DNA of 64,000 nt from Dryococelus australis. Its lineage: Eukaryota; Arthropoda; Insecta; Phasmatodea; Phasmatidae. The first letter of the stretch is position 1; each line of letters begins with the position of its first letter. The DNA lies in NCBI GenBank assembly GCA_029891345.1, contig CM057009.1, forward strand, positions 298,011,466 through 298,075,465, written 5' to 3'. Below, piece after piece: positions 22,494 to 35,239 of this stretch. The translations under genes were made by a program, and so were the position numbers. The notes beneath the pieces were generated by a model. The model worked only from the letters and a program-made list of their open reading frames with translations. It was not told where the DNA came from and did no database searches.

Positions 22494-24274
22494 CTGAAAA
22501 TTAAAAGTAACAAAACTAAGAACAAGCAAAAACAACTGGCAGCAAACAATATTGGCAGTGAAATGCTATATAAAAATTACTGATAATCTCTTAAAATCAT
22601 ACAGTTCCTTAGAGACAGTGCTCTGTAGTGGACAAATGTCCTGCAGAAAGCGAAAGTCATTGTCCACAAAGAGACAGCTGGTTTATAATGCATCGGAGTC
22701 TCATTCTAACACCACCTGTTTAAATCAATTTTTTTTTGTTTGAAATGGCAAGACCAGACATTGTGAAGGGCATGCCCATACAAGTAGTGAAGTGGCCAAA
22801 TGAGAAATGGTGCTAAGTCGCACAAAATCTTGATCAGCATCATGTAATTGGTACACAAACTTAGCTGACCATTAGAAACATGGTGTCTAGCCAAGTTGGC
22901 TCACAGAATTCCTGTACAATTCCTGTAAATTCCTGTACAGCAATGAAAAAAATCCACGTACATCTGCAGCTCCCAAGTAACCTTAATGATGCTCACAGAA
23001 AGTACAAAACAAACATTACTACAAATAACATGCATTTCCTTATTATTTCAAATACAGTTCACTCAAATACACGGATGGATAGTGCTTAAAAGAAACATTT
23101 AAATTTAATCATTATATACCTGTGTTTGCAAATATTAACATGTTGAACATAAAATAAACTTATGGTCTGCCTTTTCCACTGCAAACATCTAATGCAGTCA
23201 TTGACATTAATATAAAATGGGATGGATTTTTCTTACTACCGGTAATTAATAAGTCAATACTGGTAGAATAAAGTTTATTTAATCAAGTGCATGTTTGTGA
23301 AATCCAAAGCTGTCCTGTCTTACAAATTATGTTTTATTAATAAAATACAATTTTTTAGTAGGGGGAGAGAAAATGTTAAGTGTTCTATACTGCATATACT
23401 TGTAAAAATGCATGTTGTTTCAAGTTCTCATACTAGGCTACATTTTACACAGCCAAGCAAGACACAGGTATGCAAAATTCTTAGCATTGCAAAGTGCAAT
23501 GCTGAAAAGAAACGGTAGCTATATTATAGCAAATATGGGTGATACATGTGGCAATAGTTCTTAAATGTGGCGAATAATCAGGAGTTAGCAAGTATTTCAA
23601 ATTCGGAACTGAACAAAGTGTTGAAACTGCATACTAAGGCTGAGTTCGATCTGATAATTTTGTCATTAAGTCATTTAGGATTTCTTTGGTTTCATCTCAG
23701 ATGCTGTCGGCTTGTTAAACATTCATAACAACACATTGCATATAAAATTGGGATAATTTATTAATGCAGCAGTAATTATAGTCTTGTTATATTACACAAA
23801 ACAACAAGCATAGCAAACGGCTGCTTTGTGTAGGCGCATCAGTCGGTCGTATGCGGCGACACACACACTGACACCTTTCAAGTTTGTCGGCAGGCGGCCA
23901 CACGTAACAAGAGCTGTCACCCCCCCTCCCCGTTTATGGGAGACATGAAAGAATGAGAGGTACCATACAGAAGTTATTGTCATAATGTTCAGGACATGGG
24001 TTTAAAGAAAAATCGCCGCGCTAAATATTTTGACCAGGAAGACACGTTGTTTGAGTGATTTTGTGTAGAATAACATGACTTGGTAACGTCTGGACAGATA
24101 TCTAACACTTGAAATGGCATCAGAGAAAGGGTGCAACTACCACTGCCCATAGGGATACTGTGTGTAGTAGTTCCACGCAGGTAGTTACCAAGCTCTGCCT
24201 TCTTTTTTGTGCAGGCTTGGAATGGAATGATCTTACACCCCCGGTCACCTGACAGGTTTTGGCAACAGCCAAGC
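22494..24274. other. Intronic-type sequence, nothing recognised
   Basis: AT-rich with scattered short frames. No splice-bounded frame or transposon motif was found. Confidence 0.4.
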
Positions 24275-24287
24275 GGGGGGGGGGGGG

Positions 24288-24374
<87 letters not shown>

Positions 24375-24421
24375 ACACACGCACATGCAAAGAGAGTGTG
24401 AAGAGGGGGGGGGGGGGGGGG
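24275..24421. repeat. Compound microsatellite: G run, (AG)n, (AC)5, G run
   Basis: A G run (24275-24290) leads into about 40 AG units (24291-24371), then AC units and a second G run at about 24405-24421. The long serine/leucine and arginine/glutamate frames over it are repeat artefacts. Confidence 0.95.
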
Positions 24422-26787
24422 CTTGAATGAGGATTATTTTCAGTATGTTTGTAAGACAGGGAAAACTCGGTGGCGAAAATCTTCTTGTTTTACCTACGAA
24501 CCTTTATTATACATCGTATAATTATTTTCCGAGTAGCACCATTTTGTGCTAAGTTTCCACGAAGCAAATTTTATTTTAAAACTACCGCATTAATTTTTGT
24601 ATTATATAATTATATTGGCATTTATGAAACTTTTCATGTCCGGAAATTTAAGTTATTTCAATGTCAGTTTTTCGAAACTGGGAATGGTAAAAACTGGTGT
24701 TTTTAAAGTCGTAGAGGCTATGCGTATTTATTATTACGTCATAAAATTACAGTTGCCACTGGAAGCCACAGAGGCAAGTTACAGATGGAAAGACTGCACA
24801 CCGGTTTTAGTGACTTGTACATAGAGCGCCTTTCTGGAGGCCTTACTTTTGAGAAAAAAAAAGCAAGAGGCACATGGGTAAACACTCATATACTAATATT
24901 TAAAATGTGCAGTGCAACCAGCGTTTCCTGAGGAAAATACCTGTTCCAACAAAAGAAACTAATATAAAACTTTTTAAAACTCAAAATTACATGATTCAAA
25001 GTCAAAAATTTCGGCACCTGGCATTTTGAATTATCGAGGTTTTACTTATATGTTTATAAGCATTTACACTTTAGAATGAATATAATGTAGTGGGGTTGCC
25101 AGAAAAATTTGAGTTTTTCTGAGTTGAAAAGCATTAGGATTGATAAGGGAAAGGTACGCCACACAGAGGGGCAACAATTAAAGCTTGTTGGCTGGGTGAG
25201 ATGAGATCGAAGGTAATTCTGAGGGGTGGTGAAAATATAGTTGGTAGGTTAAAGAATTTGGATACCAGAACACGCCCCAGGCACCGTTGACAGGCGGTAA
25301 CAAATTATTGCTGCTGGAGATTATCTCAGGGTACAACCGGCTGTTTGCCAGGACATACACAGTCCCTTGGTGAAAATGATGAGAAGCCCCTTGCTCGTGG
25401 TACTTACATGAATTACACTGTTGACCTATTCAGGCTGGCCCACATGCCATACAATGTGAAAACTGCTGGTTGAGTATACTGGTTAATGATTTATTGATGT
25501 AGTTTTGATAAGCGGGTTGTAGGGGACCCGGACCATGAAACACCCGAAGACAGTGCTCGAAATGAAAGACATGAAGTTTGATAACTCACATGTAATTACG
25601 TCTTGCACAACATAACATCACACTAGGTGAAAGCAGAAATTAATTCTGGTCTGCAGCCCGCCAGATAGGCTACTGGGAAAAAGTGGTGCGAAATGCTATT
25701 ATGAATTTACAGTGAAAGTTATGCTTCCCCAGGCAGTGTAAGCACTAGGGAAGAAAGGGATGGCAACTCTGGGTGATACGAAAACAAATAGGTTTTGGAA
25801 ATTAACATTGCTATGGTAAACTATATGGTTAGTATACATAAGTTGAAATCACCCAGAGCACACGTGCGATGCAAATAACCCCTTGAGAACCCAAACTGCA
25901 ACTAGTTCCTTGCGAGAATGCGTGGTGCAGATTCAGGCGGCATGGGGCTCATCCTGCACTACTTTCTGTATGCAAAATAATTTAATATAACTGAAAATAC
26001 ATAAACCTTGCAAGAAATGGTACAAAAATATACACACGAAATTCCCCTTGATGATACAACACATTGCCCTTGGAAGATGCAAATGAAGGTGATACAAGTG
26101 GAGTAAACATATGTGTACTTTTTTATAAATAAATAAATAAAAAAAGTAGGAGAATCCTTCACTGTTACCATGCTTAATGTGTTCTCATTTGCTTTATAAA
26201 TGCCTGCAATTATTTGCCTTACTGTGTTCTAAGCCCGATTCAGCCATTATGCCCCCTAAACGCCCGCGGATGGGAAAGATGGGAAAGGGGGTGACATTTG
26301 CTACTGCACTAGACTACACTGCTCTGCACTGTTCTGCGTTCTTGTTGTACCGCATATGGCACCGCTCGGTACATCGAGTGCGCACTGTGCCTGTTGAAGT
26401 GGAAGATGCACGGCATGGCAAACAGTCTGGAGGGCAGGATGCCATCCTGCATCAATTTGTATTGTAATGGCATAATTTGCAACCAAACCATAACTTTACT
26501 TTCTCAACAGAGAAATAATAATATCAGCATTTTCATGTTATAAGATACATTCAGGTTTAGGGTAAAAAAGGATTGTCAAATTTAGCCTAGTGTCTTCAAG
26601 AAACTTCTACCACAAGACCCTGAATAGCCTTTCAATTATATCTCCCGAGGAACCACATGGCCTTAACATTTCTATGGAAAAAAATTCCTGCATGAAGCAC
26701 AGCACAGGAACATATGCTTACAGCCTAACAAAGAGCTGTCACATTAGTGCCTTTCCATCATGTTCTAAAAATATACTGAAATATTAC
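24422..26787. other. Intronic-type sequence, nothing firmly recognised
   Basis: One open frame at 26249-26467 begins MPPKRPRMGKMGKG and is basic at its start, but it has no recognisable family and no splice context. It is left unassigned. Confidence 0.35.
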
Positions 26788-26918
26788 CTGGCACTTAGAC
26801 CGACAATAAATTGTTTCACAGATGGCACTCCCAACTGTACTGCAAAGTTGAACCATTCTTTCAGCAAATCAAAGTCAGTGGTGTGCTCAGTGCTGTAGGA
26901 ATTATGCTCAGTCCAGGC
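26788..26918 (-). CDS. Internal exon of the minus-strand host gene
   Basis: This 131-bp exon has textbook sites: acceptor TTGTTTTCATTACAG before GCCTGG at 26918, and donor GTGCCAG|GTAATA at 26788. Starting in phase 0 it reads AWTEHNSYSTEHTTDFDLLK, then EWFNFAVQLGVPSVKQFIVG, then LSA, and ends with two bases (AG, phase 2). The upstream exon at 42997 ends in phase 0 and the downstream exon at 22493 starts in phase 2, so all three join without a frame break. The WFNFAVQLGVPS segment is a plausible amphipathic helix. Identity is unknown; SZT2-like is a guess from the 52.7 kb exon. Confidence 0.85.
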
Positions 26919-27800
26919 CTGTAATGAAAACAAGTTCATTAAAAATTGCAACTGCAACAAATACTTTGTATATGTGGGCTGCTGCTATTTTTCAACCAAC
27001 ATATTAAAAAATATTATATTTTAATAATCAGAAACTAATAAATATATTTTACAAAATTTTTGTGACAAACTTTTGGGAGAAAATTTTTTAAAACTTTACC
27101 CCGTCTCATTGATAACACACTGTAACTTTTGCAATAACCTTTTTTTTTTTATTCATTGTGTGAAAACACTGTTCTTTCTTCCACATTTCAAATGCAAAGT
27201 AATTGACACTATCGAAATACACACTACCTTAAATTGTAAAGTGGATTAAAAAATGCATTAATTTTATGTTTGTAATATCTTGGAAAGCATACCAGGATGT
27301 TAGTATGCCACAAATTGAAATGTTGAGAAAAATGCAGACACAGTATGTACCTGTAGTGGAACAATTTGCACAGTCACTAGCAACTCACAGAAGATTTGCA
27401 TTCTGTGGGGCTGCTCATGTGATAATATGTTAAAAATCTATAGCAGGCATACAGCTATTATATGTCTATTATTACTTCAGTTACATACTTCAAACTCAAA
27501 CAATTTTCTATCCCTTTTTGAAAATATTAATTGAAATAGAATCTTTTTCCACATTCTCAATGAGTAAGATTTGTCAATTCAGTAATGAAATATGGATATA
27601 ATATGACACATGCCAAAATGCTGTGCAGCGAGAATGCACGCTCTACAGAAAACTTTGCCCCATCTACATGCCACGTGCGTTTAGGGGCAGAATATATAAG
27701 CGGCAAACCAGAATAAATGTATTGAGCTAAGAAGCTCACAAGCCTGAGTAGCCAATCACATCATTGTATATTATGTGCATAATTACAATCCCCACTGCCC
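26919..27800. other. AT-rich intronic sequence
   Basis: Nothing was recognised. The right end grades into the LTR block that follows, near the TATATAAGCGGC motif at 27692. Confidence 0.4.
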
Positions 27801-29700
27801 GTCCAGAATTATGAATGCAAAAGGCACTCCCGCAATTGGAATTATTACTATTGAGAATTATACTACTCGTAGCTAGCCCGGGAAAAAAATCCTGCAATCA
27901 CGAGAGATGGCAACACCCCTGTGACCTTGTGATGTCACAGCCGGCCTGCCTCAGAGACATAGGTTTTAATTTGTCGTCGCCTCCACGCGAAGCGATAAGA
28001 AACTCGCAGCATGTCTGCACCCCCGATAAATGTGCACCCGTAGTGGAAGGCTACGCTACCCTCCGCACCCTGAAAAAATGGTGATCGGAAATAATTTTGT
28101 ATAAATACAGCCCCGGCTGCAAGCACCACTGAGTGGTGCCGGGCCCAGCGACCAAAGAGGACGCAAGCCCAACCTCCAGTCTGCAAGGACTCATCCTCCT
28201 CAGTCTGAAAGGACTTACCTTCCTCCAGTCCGATAGGGCTGTGCTGCTCACTTCAGTCCCTGGAGGACTCTTCTACACCCAGCTTGCAGAAGGCTATCCA
28301 TCTAGTCTGACCAAGGACTACTCTAGCTCTTACCATAAATCCTCCTTTCATAACATGCACCTTAAACCTGCGACAAGTCTGTGAAGACTATCTCTCTCTC
28401 AAGACCTGCATGTCACCGAGGACTTGCATGTAAGTCATCCAACAGCTACAGGTATACCCCACCTTAACACAATATTCCTAACCCCAGTCAACTTCCCTTG
28501 ACTCCGCGGTAATGAGCCGTCACATTTTGTCTTTCCTACCTGATTAGCTTTCCCATAATTTAGCCGCTTTCAAAGCTGCATTGCTATAAATTCTCACTTC
28601 TAGCTGCTGTAAGTTGCGCTGCTATATTTGTGCTCTCTCAGGCTCGCCATCTCCTGACCTCCATTTGGTTTACGTTATTCTTGCATGATATTTGTATCCA
28701 GTGTTTTGCCAATACACTTTATATAATTGTGCATTTCCCTATTAGTTATTATTATTACATTTACTCCCCAAGGACAAATCTCCGCACTAAACAACCACGT
28801 CATGATAAATTCTTGTGTACCGTTACTAGTAGTAAGATAACCCTTATTCCCTATTTAATGTTGTGTTGTGTAAATTCTAATAATCAGATGTACTGCAAGA
28901 AAGAAGGTGCTCCTAGTAAACAACGACGTATAGAATGTCGTGCCCTTGCACGGGCTAACGCCAACTCTACATCTGAAGGTGAACCCCCGGTCAGGTGTCG
29001 TGACGAACCTCCACAGGCCATTTCTCCCTCTATTTCCTTGGATATTTCTACCCCGCTAGATCATCTACTTGGTAGCCAGTGGCCAGGGTATCCAAAAGCG
29101 GAGTACGAGGAACAAGAGAAATTATTAACTCAGGAGGATGGGACTATTCCCTGTGACAACCCCGTTAGTTAGCTACCGAAAACAACTAGTATGTCCAACT
29201 AAAGTCCGGATGGCATATCAGAGTAAAACATCCTGCAGGCACAGTAGTAGAAAAATATTGTGATATTAAACTTGCAACGGGAAAAATGATCTGGGTTGTG
29301 CTCTGCACAACCCAACACCTGCTCTCATACAACACTACCTTCGGTATATTTTATACCGACACGTCAACCTACTCACTTAAAGTCTCCTCTGCCAGACCAC
29401 GCAGCCCCATCAGCATGTCAGATTAAACCTCTCACTATTTCACCCATTTGGGACAGCAGGCGTCCCGTATATTGGCGACCCTAATAGTGAGGAGGATCTC
29501 GCTCCCCGGGTGGGAAGCCACCTCTATCCGACTCACTCTGGGGTTTGAATCCCCTCCATCCCATAGTAAACCTACCCCTAAGAGGCAGAATGCTACATCT
29601 AACCCCTTTATGCCTCCTAGGCCTAACTAAATATATAGTATTTGCAGTGGTGGAACAAGCTGGGCTTGGCAGGTGGATCAATGTCAATGCACTACCATCT
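27800..29700 (+). mobile_element. Gypsy-type LTR and leader block, forward copy
   Basis: A TATAAATACAGCCCCG motif at 28099 is followed by a C-rich transcribed-type region and GTCAACTTCCCTTGACTCCG at 28488. A probable primer-binding region follows at about 29470 (ATTGGCGACC after GGGACAGCAGGCGTCCCG). The open frame 28630-29172 lies within it and has no recognisable domain. The same motif order (upstream CCTGCCTCAG, TACCCTCCGC, TATAAATA, CAACTTCCCTTGACTCCG, GGGACAGC.GGCGTCC, TACTCTGGGGTTT) is found inverted at 31970-29880. No gag or pol is attached. Confidence 0.65.
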
Positions 29701-29879
29701 AGGGTAGTCGCACCATATAGCACACGCATCAAATGATACAAACATACACATTACACACATACATACATGCAGTACAGGTATATATGTACAGACATTTGTA
29801 AATTCAGAGTATTAAAATATACATTGATGCGTGCTCCTCTTGAGTTATAATAAATAGTTAGGGTGCTTACTGCCCTCTC
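29701..29879. other. Spacer between the two inverted LTR blocks
   Basis: A short AT-rich stretch with ACAT/ACACAT simple repeats, about 180 bp, separates the inverted blocks. Confidence 0.5.
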
Positions 29880-31970
29880 GGACCTTACGAGGTGGAGGGG
29901 AGTTAAACCCCAGAGTAATTTGGAGCATTAAGCTATCCCTTCCGGGCAGCCTTACTCTCCGTTCCACAAGCAATGTCAAAAATCAGGACGCCAGCTGTCC
30001 CGAGAAGGGTGAATGAGCTCAATTGGTTACGAGATAAGAGTGATTGTGGCAGTGAGCGATCTGGCTTACACTGACAGGATTGATCTGTCGCGGCCTTGTT
30101 GGTTGGCGAGTGGGGATGAAGTTGGCTATGGATGGTTCTGGTTGCATGCGAGGAACTGCCTTGGGAGGGATTGGAACCCTGATCGTCCTTCCAGAAGCCA
30201 ACGTTATGGTGCAGAAGTTGGGGAGTACTTCTGTTCTCGGGTGTAGAACCCAAAGTATCCTCCCAGAATTTAGTCTCACAATGGTTGTTTAGCTAGAGGG
30301 GCTCTGTGTGTCGGTACTTGAGTTTGATGTCTGTATAAGAGTTGGCTGAATGGGGGTGTCCTGAGAATCGGATGCTCCGCCCGGTTCACACCAACCTAAC
30401 AAATGTTTTAACAGGGTAATATGATATTATAATCAATAGGGTCATTTGCTGATTCACTAGCAACTAGTATACTAGGATGTGGGTCAGTAATTATCTGGTT
30501 TAATATAGCTTTTTGCAATAAGGCACGCCTCTCATGTCGCCTCTGATGGCTTCCAGTTCCACCGTGCTATTTGCACATTGAGTAGGGTGAGATAAAAAAT
30601 AAAATTGAGGTGGTCAATAGGGGTTGCGTTATGAGCAGTCCTGGGCTGTGCAAAATTTACGGTCACTCCTGCGGACCTGTTGTTCACAAGGGCAACCCTA
30701 GTAACTCAACATGGTGCCTTGTATCGGCGGCAGGTGCACTGGACTCTCAGATATTAGGTCCTTTGTCATGCCCTGCCTCCTGAGGGATACAGCACACTAC
30801 ACGGCCAGATAAAGACGTGAAGTTAATTAACTGCGCACTGAATGAATACAAAACACTGAATTAAATAGTGAATTAATAAAGTAATAAAAATAGCACAGGA
30901 TCTAAAATTAAAAATTACGATACTCGAAACACAAGGGGGTTAAGTTTTATGCGTAATATTTTATTAAGTTTAAAATCACACAGTAGCAAGACTCTGCTAA
31001 TGAAATACATTCTAAAAGCTAGGTAAAGAAAATATTAGCAAAGCTCGGTAAAATATCTAGGTCTCAATCAACAGCCGAAGGCAAGCCTGGGAAAATTAAT
31101 GAAATATAATTAATTCCTATGAAAATTCCAAATTAATAATAAAACCAATATGCACGCTATTTACAGCTTGAGCATAACAAGGGGCTCTATCCAGGGGGAC
31201 GTAAATCGCGCAATGATGTGTTACCACGGAGTCAAGGGAAGTTGACAAAAGTAAGGGTTAGTAGGTACAGGTATGGGAGTTACCAAACATGGACAGCTGT
31301 CCCTGGGCGGTCAGCAGAAGGAAGACTTGTCCAAGCTGGGGCTGGAGTGCTGGCGGCCTTCTGCAAGCTGATGGCTGGACGTAGTGGTTCAAGCCCTGCC
31401 TTGGGCTGCTGAAGCGAAGGAGGTTGAACCCTGGGTGGGCTGCAGAGGAGAGGAGAGGAGAGAGTCTTCCACAGACTGTAGGAGAGCTCATCAACCTTAC
31501 GGTCGGCGAGCTCAGGCACCTCTACTGGACCACGGGGCTGTACTTTTATTTATACGAAAATTGCCCTGTGTCAGCGATTCTCTGGGGGCGGAGGGTATTG
31601 TAGCCTTCAAACACAGGGGCTGTTTTATCTGCTGTGGGAGCGCCGCTCAATATCTTATCTACCCTGGTGGAGGCGATGTCATTTTCTTACACCCCAGACT
31701 GAGGCAGGCGGGCCATGATGGAAGAAGTCACGGGGGTGCTGCTATCTTGAGGGTTGTGTGGAACTTTTTGGCCAGGCAGGGTAACATAGTATAATTCAAA
31801 TAGATCGTATTATTTCTTTATCTGTGTTGCTCTGGCACGTTCCTTCTGGATTGGATGTGGAAGAATATAAATTCAAATGCGAAGTTCAGTTACGTAGATG
31901 ACTAGCCAATATATGGAGTCATTTTAATAATATTATTTCCAAGTCTCAGCGGTCAATGAATTTTAATTTC
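29880..31970 (-). mobile_element. Gypsy-type LTR and leader block, inverted copy
   Basis: Read on the minus strand this repeats the motif order of 27800-29700. A GCCTGCCTCAG segment lies near 31700. TACAATACCCTCCGCCCC follows, then CGTATAAATA near 31545. GTCAACTTCCCTTGACTCCG lies at about 31226-31245. GGGACAGCTGGCGTCC lies near 29990, and ACTCTGGGGTTTAACTCCCC follows. It is clearly related but diverged, so it is a different insertion or an old inversion. No protein domain was found. Confidence 0.65.
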
Positions 31971-33060
31971 GTCTCGTGCTTGGCACATTCAGATGGGGCG
32001 AAGTCGGCCGTAGAGTGCACATCTCTGTAGCGGAGAAAGCTGGTATGCGTCAATATATTTAAACTGTTGAAAACATTCACTCTAGTACTGATATATTCTA
32101 TTTGCAGTTTCTTCACATTTGTTAGATCATAACTTTGAAAATCACCTCAATTATGATAATTTTTTGTTGATTCCTACATATTTCATATACCACAAGCATT
32201 TTATACTTCTGCTAATATAAAAGTATCTTATTTTTGGTTAAATTGAAACGTTAACTACATTTTATTTACTAATTGAAATATTTAATTCATAATTAATATA
32301 ACTAAAGACAGGTACAAAAATAAGGATGTTGGTAAAGCCTTGTAAGAAGTAGTTCTCACATGAAATATTAATAATCTGGGTGTGCACAAATATGATGTGT
32401 TATCCCTTTGGTGTAAAGATTAAATCTTTGTTTGCATGAGGTGGAGGAATAACCTGAAAGTAGAATGTTAGCAGCATTTCAGAAAAGTTAGAAATAACAA
32501 TGAATGGACTATATATAGACACTGCATGCACACCCACATATATACAGGACGATTTTGAGCAACGAGGGCAAATTACATCAGATGATCCCTGAAAGGATAA
32601 GGAGCGAAAAAGGTCGTATGGACATGATGCATGATGTGAAGGGCTAAATTATTTTTCCATGTCACATTGATGTGTGGCGTCATCATACGGCACTAAAGAG
32701 AGGCCGGTTTAACGTGAGGCATAAACCACGAGCAGCCATGCTGTATTTGTTGCAACCATAAATGTGCTAGACATGGCAACACAAACTTGTCACTCCGGCG
32801 GGACTTCCAGGACACATAAGAAATAAAGTAAGATAGAAAAAACGATGCAGTAATAATTAGCCCGGTTTTAATTAATTGAGAAGAGGAGTATACATACGCA
32901 GCAACGTACTAATGTTGCCCCAAAGTGAGTGCAAGATACAGGCCAGCTGAACATGCAAACTACACCCAGCCTTTCACCATTTACCTGCATGGTGCAGCTG
33001 ACCGCAAACACAAGGAAGAGAGGGAATAACCGAAGCCTCCCCAGCAGAGGAAACCACTGG
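31971..33060. other. AT-rich then mixed sequence, possible LTR U3
   Basis: The left part is featureless and AT-rich. 32560-33060 may be the upstream part of the LTR at 33060, judging by its position before the TATA-like motif, but no start was defined. Confidence 0.35.
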
Positions 33061-33540
33061 CCAGGTGAATATAAGGCTGCACACCACTGAAAATGCCAGT
33101 TAATCTCGAACAGCTTACGTAAGCACCTCCCTATGCTGAAGCTCTCTGCCTACTCCTGCTCCTGAGGAGGAGCCCCCCCTTAAGAAGTGACCAGTCACCT
33201 TTCCCTAATCAGCTGCCTTCCTTGCGACCAGCTGCAGATCCCCATATTCAGCTAACCACCTGAAGAGTCACGAAGCACCTCAAACTTTGAAGTTAACCAG
33301 CAAGGTACCCAACTTCAACACCCTGAGTCCCTTCAGGAAACACAGCGAAACGAAACCCCAAGTAAAGACGTTGATAACGATAACATTCTAAGACAATTGC
33401 TTTTGCATTTCGACAGGTAACTTCGCCTGTCCAAACTCCATAGGATCAATCATTTGCTGAGTAATTTGCGAACTTAGGAGATAGTTTGGGCCACCATGTT
33501 TATTATCATGGGAATAAAACCTTTTAAGGGCATTATGTAC
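33061..33540 (+). mobile_element. LTR fragment related to that at 40.8-41.7 kb
   Basis: AATATAAGGCTGCACACCACTGAAAA is followed by CCAGTT, CAGC, TATGCTGAAGCTCTCTGCC and AGTCCCTTCAGGA. The block at 41199-41455 has the same order (AATATATGTCCCTGCACCGCTGAAGA, TGCTGAAGCTCTCTGC, AAGTCCCTTCAGGAC). Both lie on the plus strand, so they could be the two LTRs of one heavily rearranged element or two separate copies. Confidence 0.6.
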
Positions 33541-34735
33541 CCCCTCCCCCAAAACTTGGAAAACACGTACATTTTCTCAATTTTTTTTTCATAAAGTATA
33601 GAAAACACAGCATTGGAATATTTTACCTTACGAGAAAAAAGATGGTTTGTTATAGTTATCTATGGAATTTTACATGTCCCGATGTGAAGTACCTAAAAAA
33701 AATGTTAAAAACAAGGACATAAGTGTCTCATTTCTTGTTTCCTCAACAGAAGCTTTAATTCTTACATCAGTAGGACTGAAGTGTAAATTCTTGTAAACAA
33801 AATGGTACCATTAAAGGTGATGGTTACAGCACTGAATTTCCATGTAATATTTATGAAAACTGGGTATTTTCGCATGTCCAGTGTCTGCTTTGTGCTGCGT
33901 GCTGCTAGCGATGGTTGAAATGGGGTAAGGCTTAGCAGGATAGGTTCAAGGGAGGGGATGACTGGTGTGTGGATGGACCATAAGGCAGGGGGAAGGAGGA
34001 AGTGAAGTTGTCAGGTCACGCTTACTCCCCTATTCCTCCTGTGCCCCCTGCGGAACCCCCCCCCCCCCCCGCACTCACGCCCCTGCCCGCTTCCTGCATC
34101 GCTGCACAGACCAAAGAGAGAAAGGAATGAAGGGAGAACAGGTCACCCCGCCCCCTTCCCATAACATAACACTCCCTGCCACAATCCGTTTCTCACTGAT
34201 TTCACTGGCCAGTAATCTGAGTAACTTCAGCTATCGTTCCGATACTAGCGACGAGCACTGATGGTCACTGGCACTTGTTTCAGCATGCTGCTGGACGGCA
34301 CCCTGCGAGAGGCTATGTTGAGTACTGAGAGCGCTGAGTTTACTGATGCTGCAGAGGTTATGCAGTGTCAGTGAAACATGATTTTGGTGGGCAATTCCAG
34401 TTGTCAGGTTCTCAAAGATATTTAAAATATGCGTATGGCAGTATCATTAAATACAAAATAGTCCTTACCAAAATTCCGAACACCAACAGTTAAAAAATAA
34501 ACTCAAAACAGAGTTATATGTTGTTAGAAAAATTGCCTTTCTGTAGTCAGACAGTTATGAATAATTATTTTTATATGTGAAGGAGTTATTTTTATTTTAA
34601 CTCAAGAGAAATTTAAGATGATTCTTAAATTCATAATGTAATTTCTTTTATACAATTTTCATGAATACTACTATAGACTGTTGTGAAACAATGAAGTTAC
34701 TGATGATCAAAATATTTACAGTTTACTGCTGGCTG
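33541..34735. other. Unassigned, with a C run
   Basis: A C run lies at about 34058-34071 within a small proline-rich frame (33965-34261) that is probably not coding. Nothing else was seen. Confidence 0.35.
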
Positions 34736-34801
34736 TTCCCTTACTGCTGACGAACACTGATGAACCATCAGTGATTTCAGTGCTCATCAGCAGTAAGGGA
34801 A
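34736..34801. repeat. Inverted repeat able to form a hairpin
   Basis: The 15-base arms TTCCCTTACTGCTGA (34736-34750) and TCAGCAGTAAGGGAA (34787-34801) are perfect inverted copies. The 36-base interior has further partial pairing (CACTGATG / CATCAGTG). Confidence 0.85.
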
Positions 34802-35239
34802 TGGGGCCTCTAAGTGCTAGAACTGCCAGGAAGGGCACTTTTGGGGGAGTTACCCAGACAAGAGGAGAGCGAGGAAGGGGTAGCAACAAGTTCTTCAGAC
34901 CCTCCCACCACACCAAGCGGGAAAAGAAAACAAACCACCCATTCCGGCTGCAAATGCCGCAATCAACCGGTGTGAGAAGTGAACCCCCACCGCCATAACC
35001 CAGGGCATCAACCATCGCACAACAGCAAGAAAATTGAATGTCGCAACCACCTGCTTATATACTAGTGTAACAAAATAAAGAATATTTCAGAACAGACAAA
35101 AATTGGTAAACCACCTTTATGAAAACTGATAGCTGCAAAAATCTTCAATATGCACAAAGGCATCACTGAAACTGTGAAACACAGAAAGAATACTCATTTT
35201 GAGGTACACCAAATTGATTTACTCAGAAAAAAACATTGT

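Noticed and set aside
23989..24430. Long ORFs rich in SLSLSL or ERERER
   Set aside because: They are translations of the AG microsatellite.
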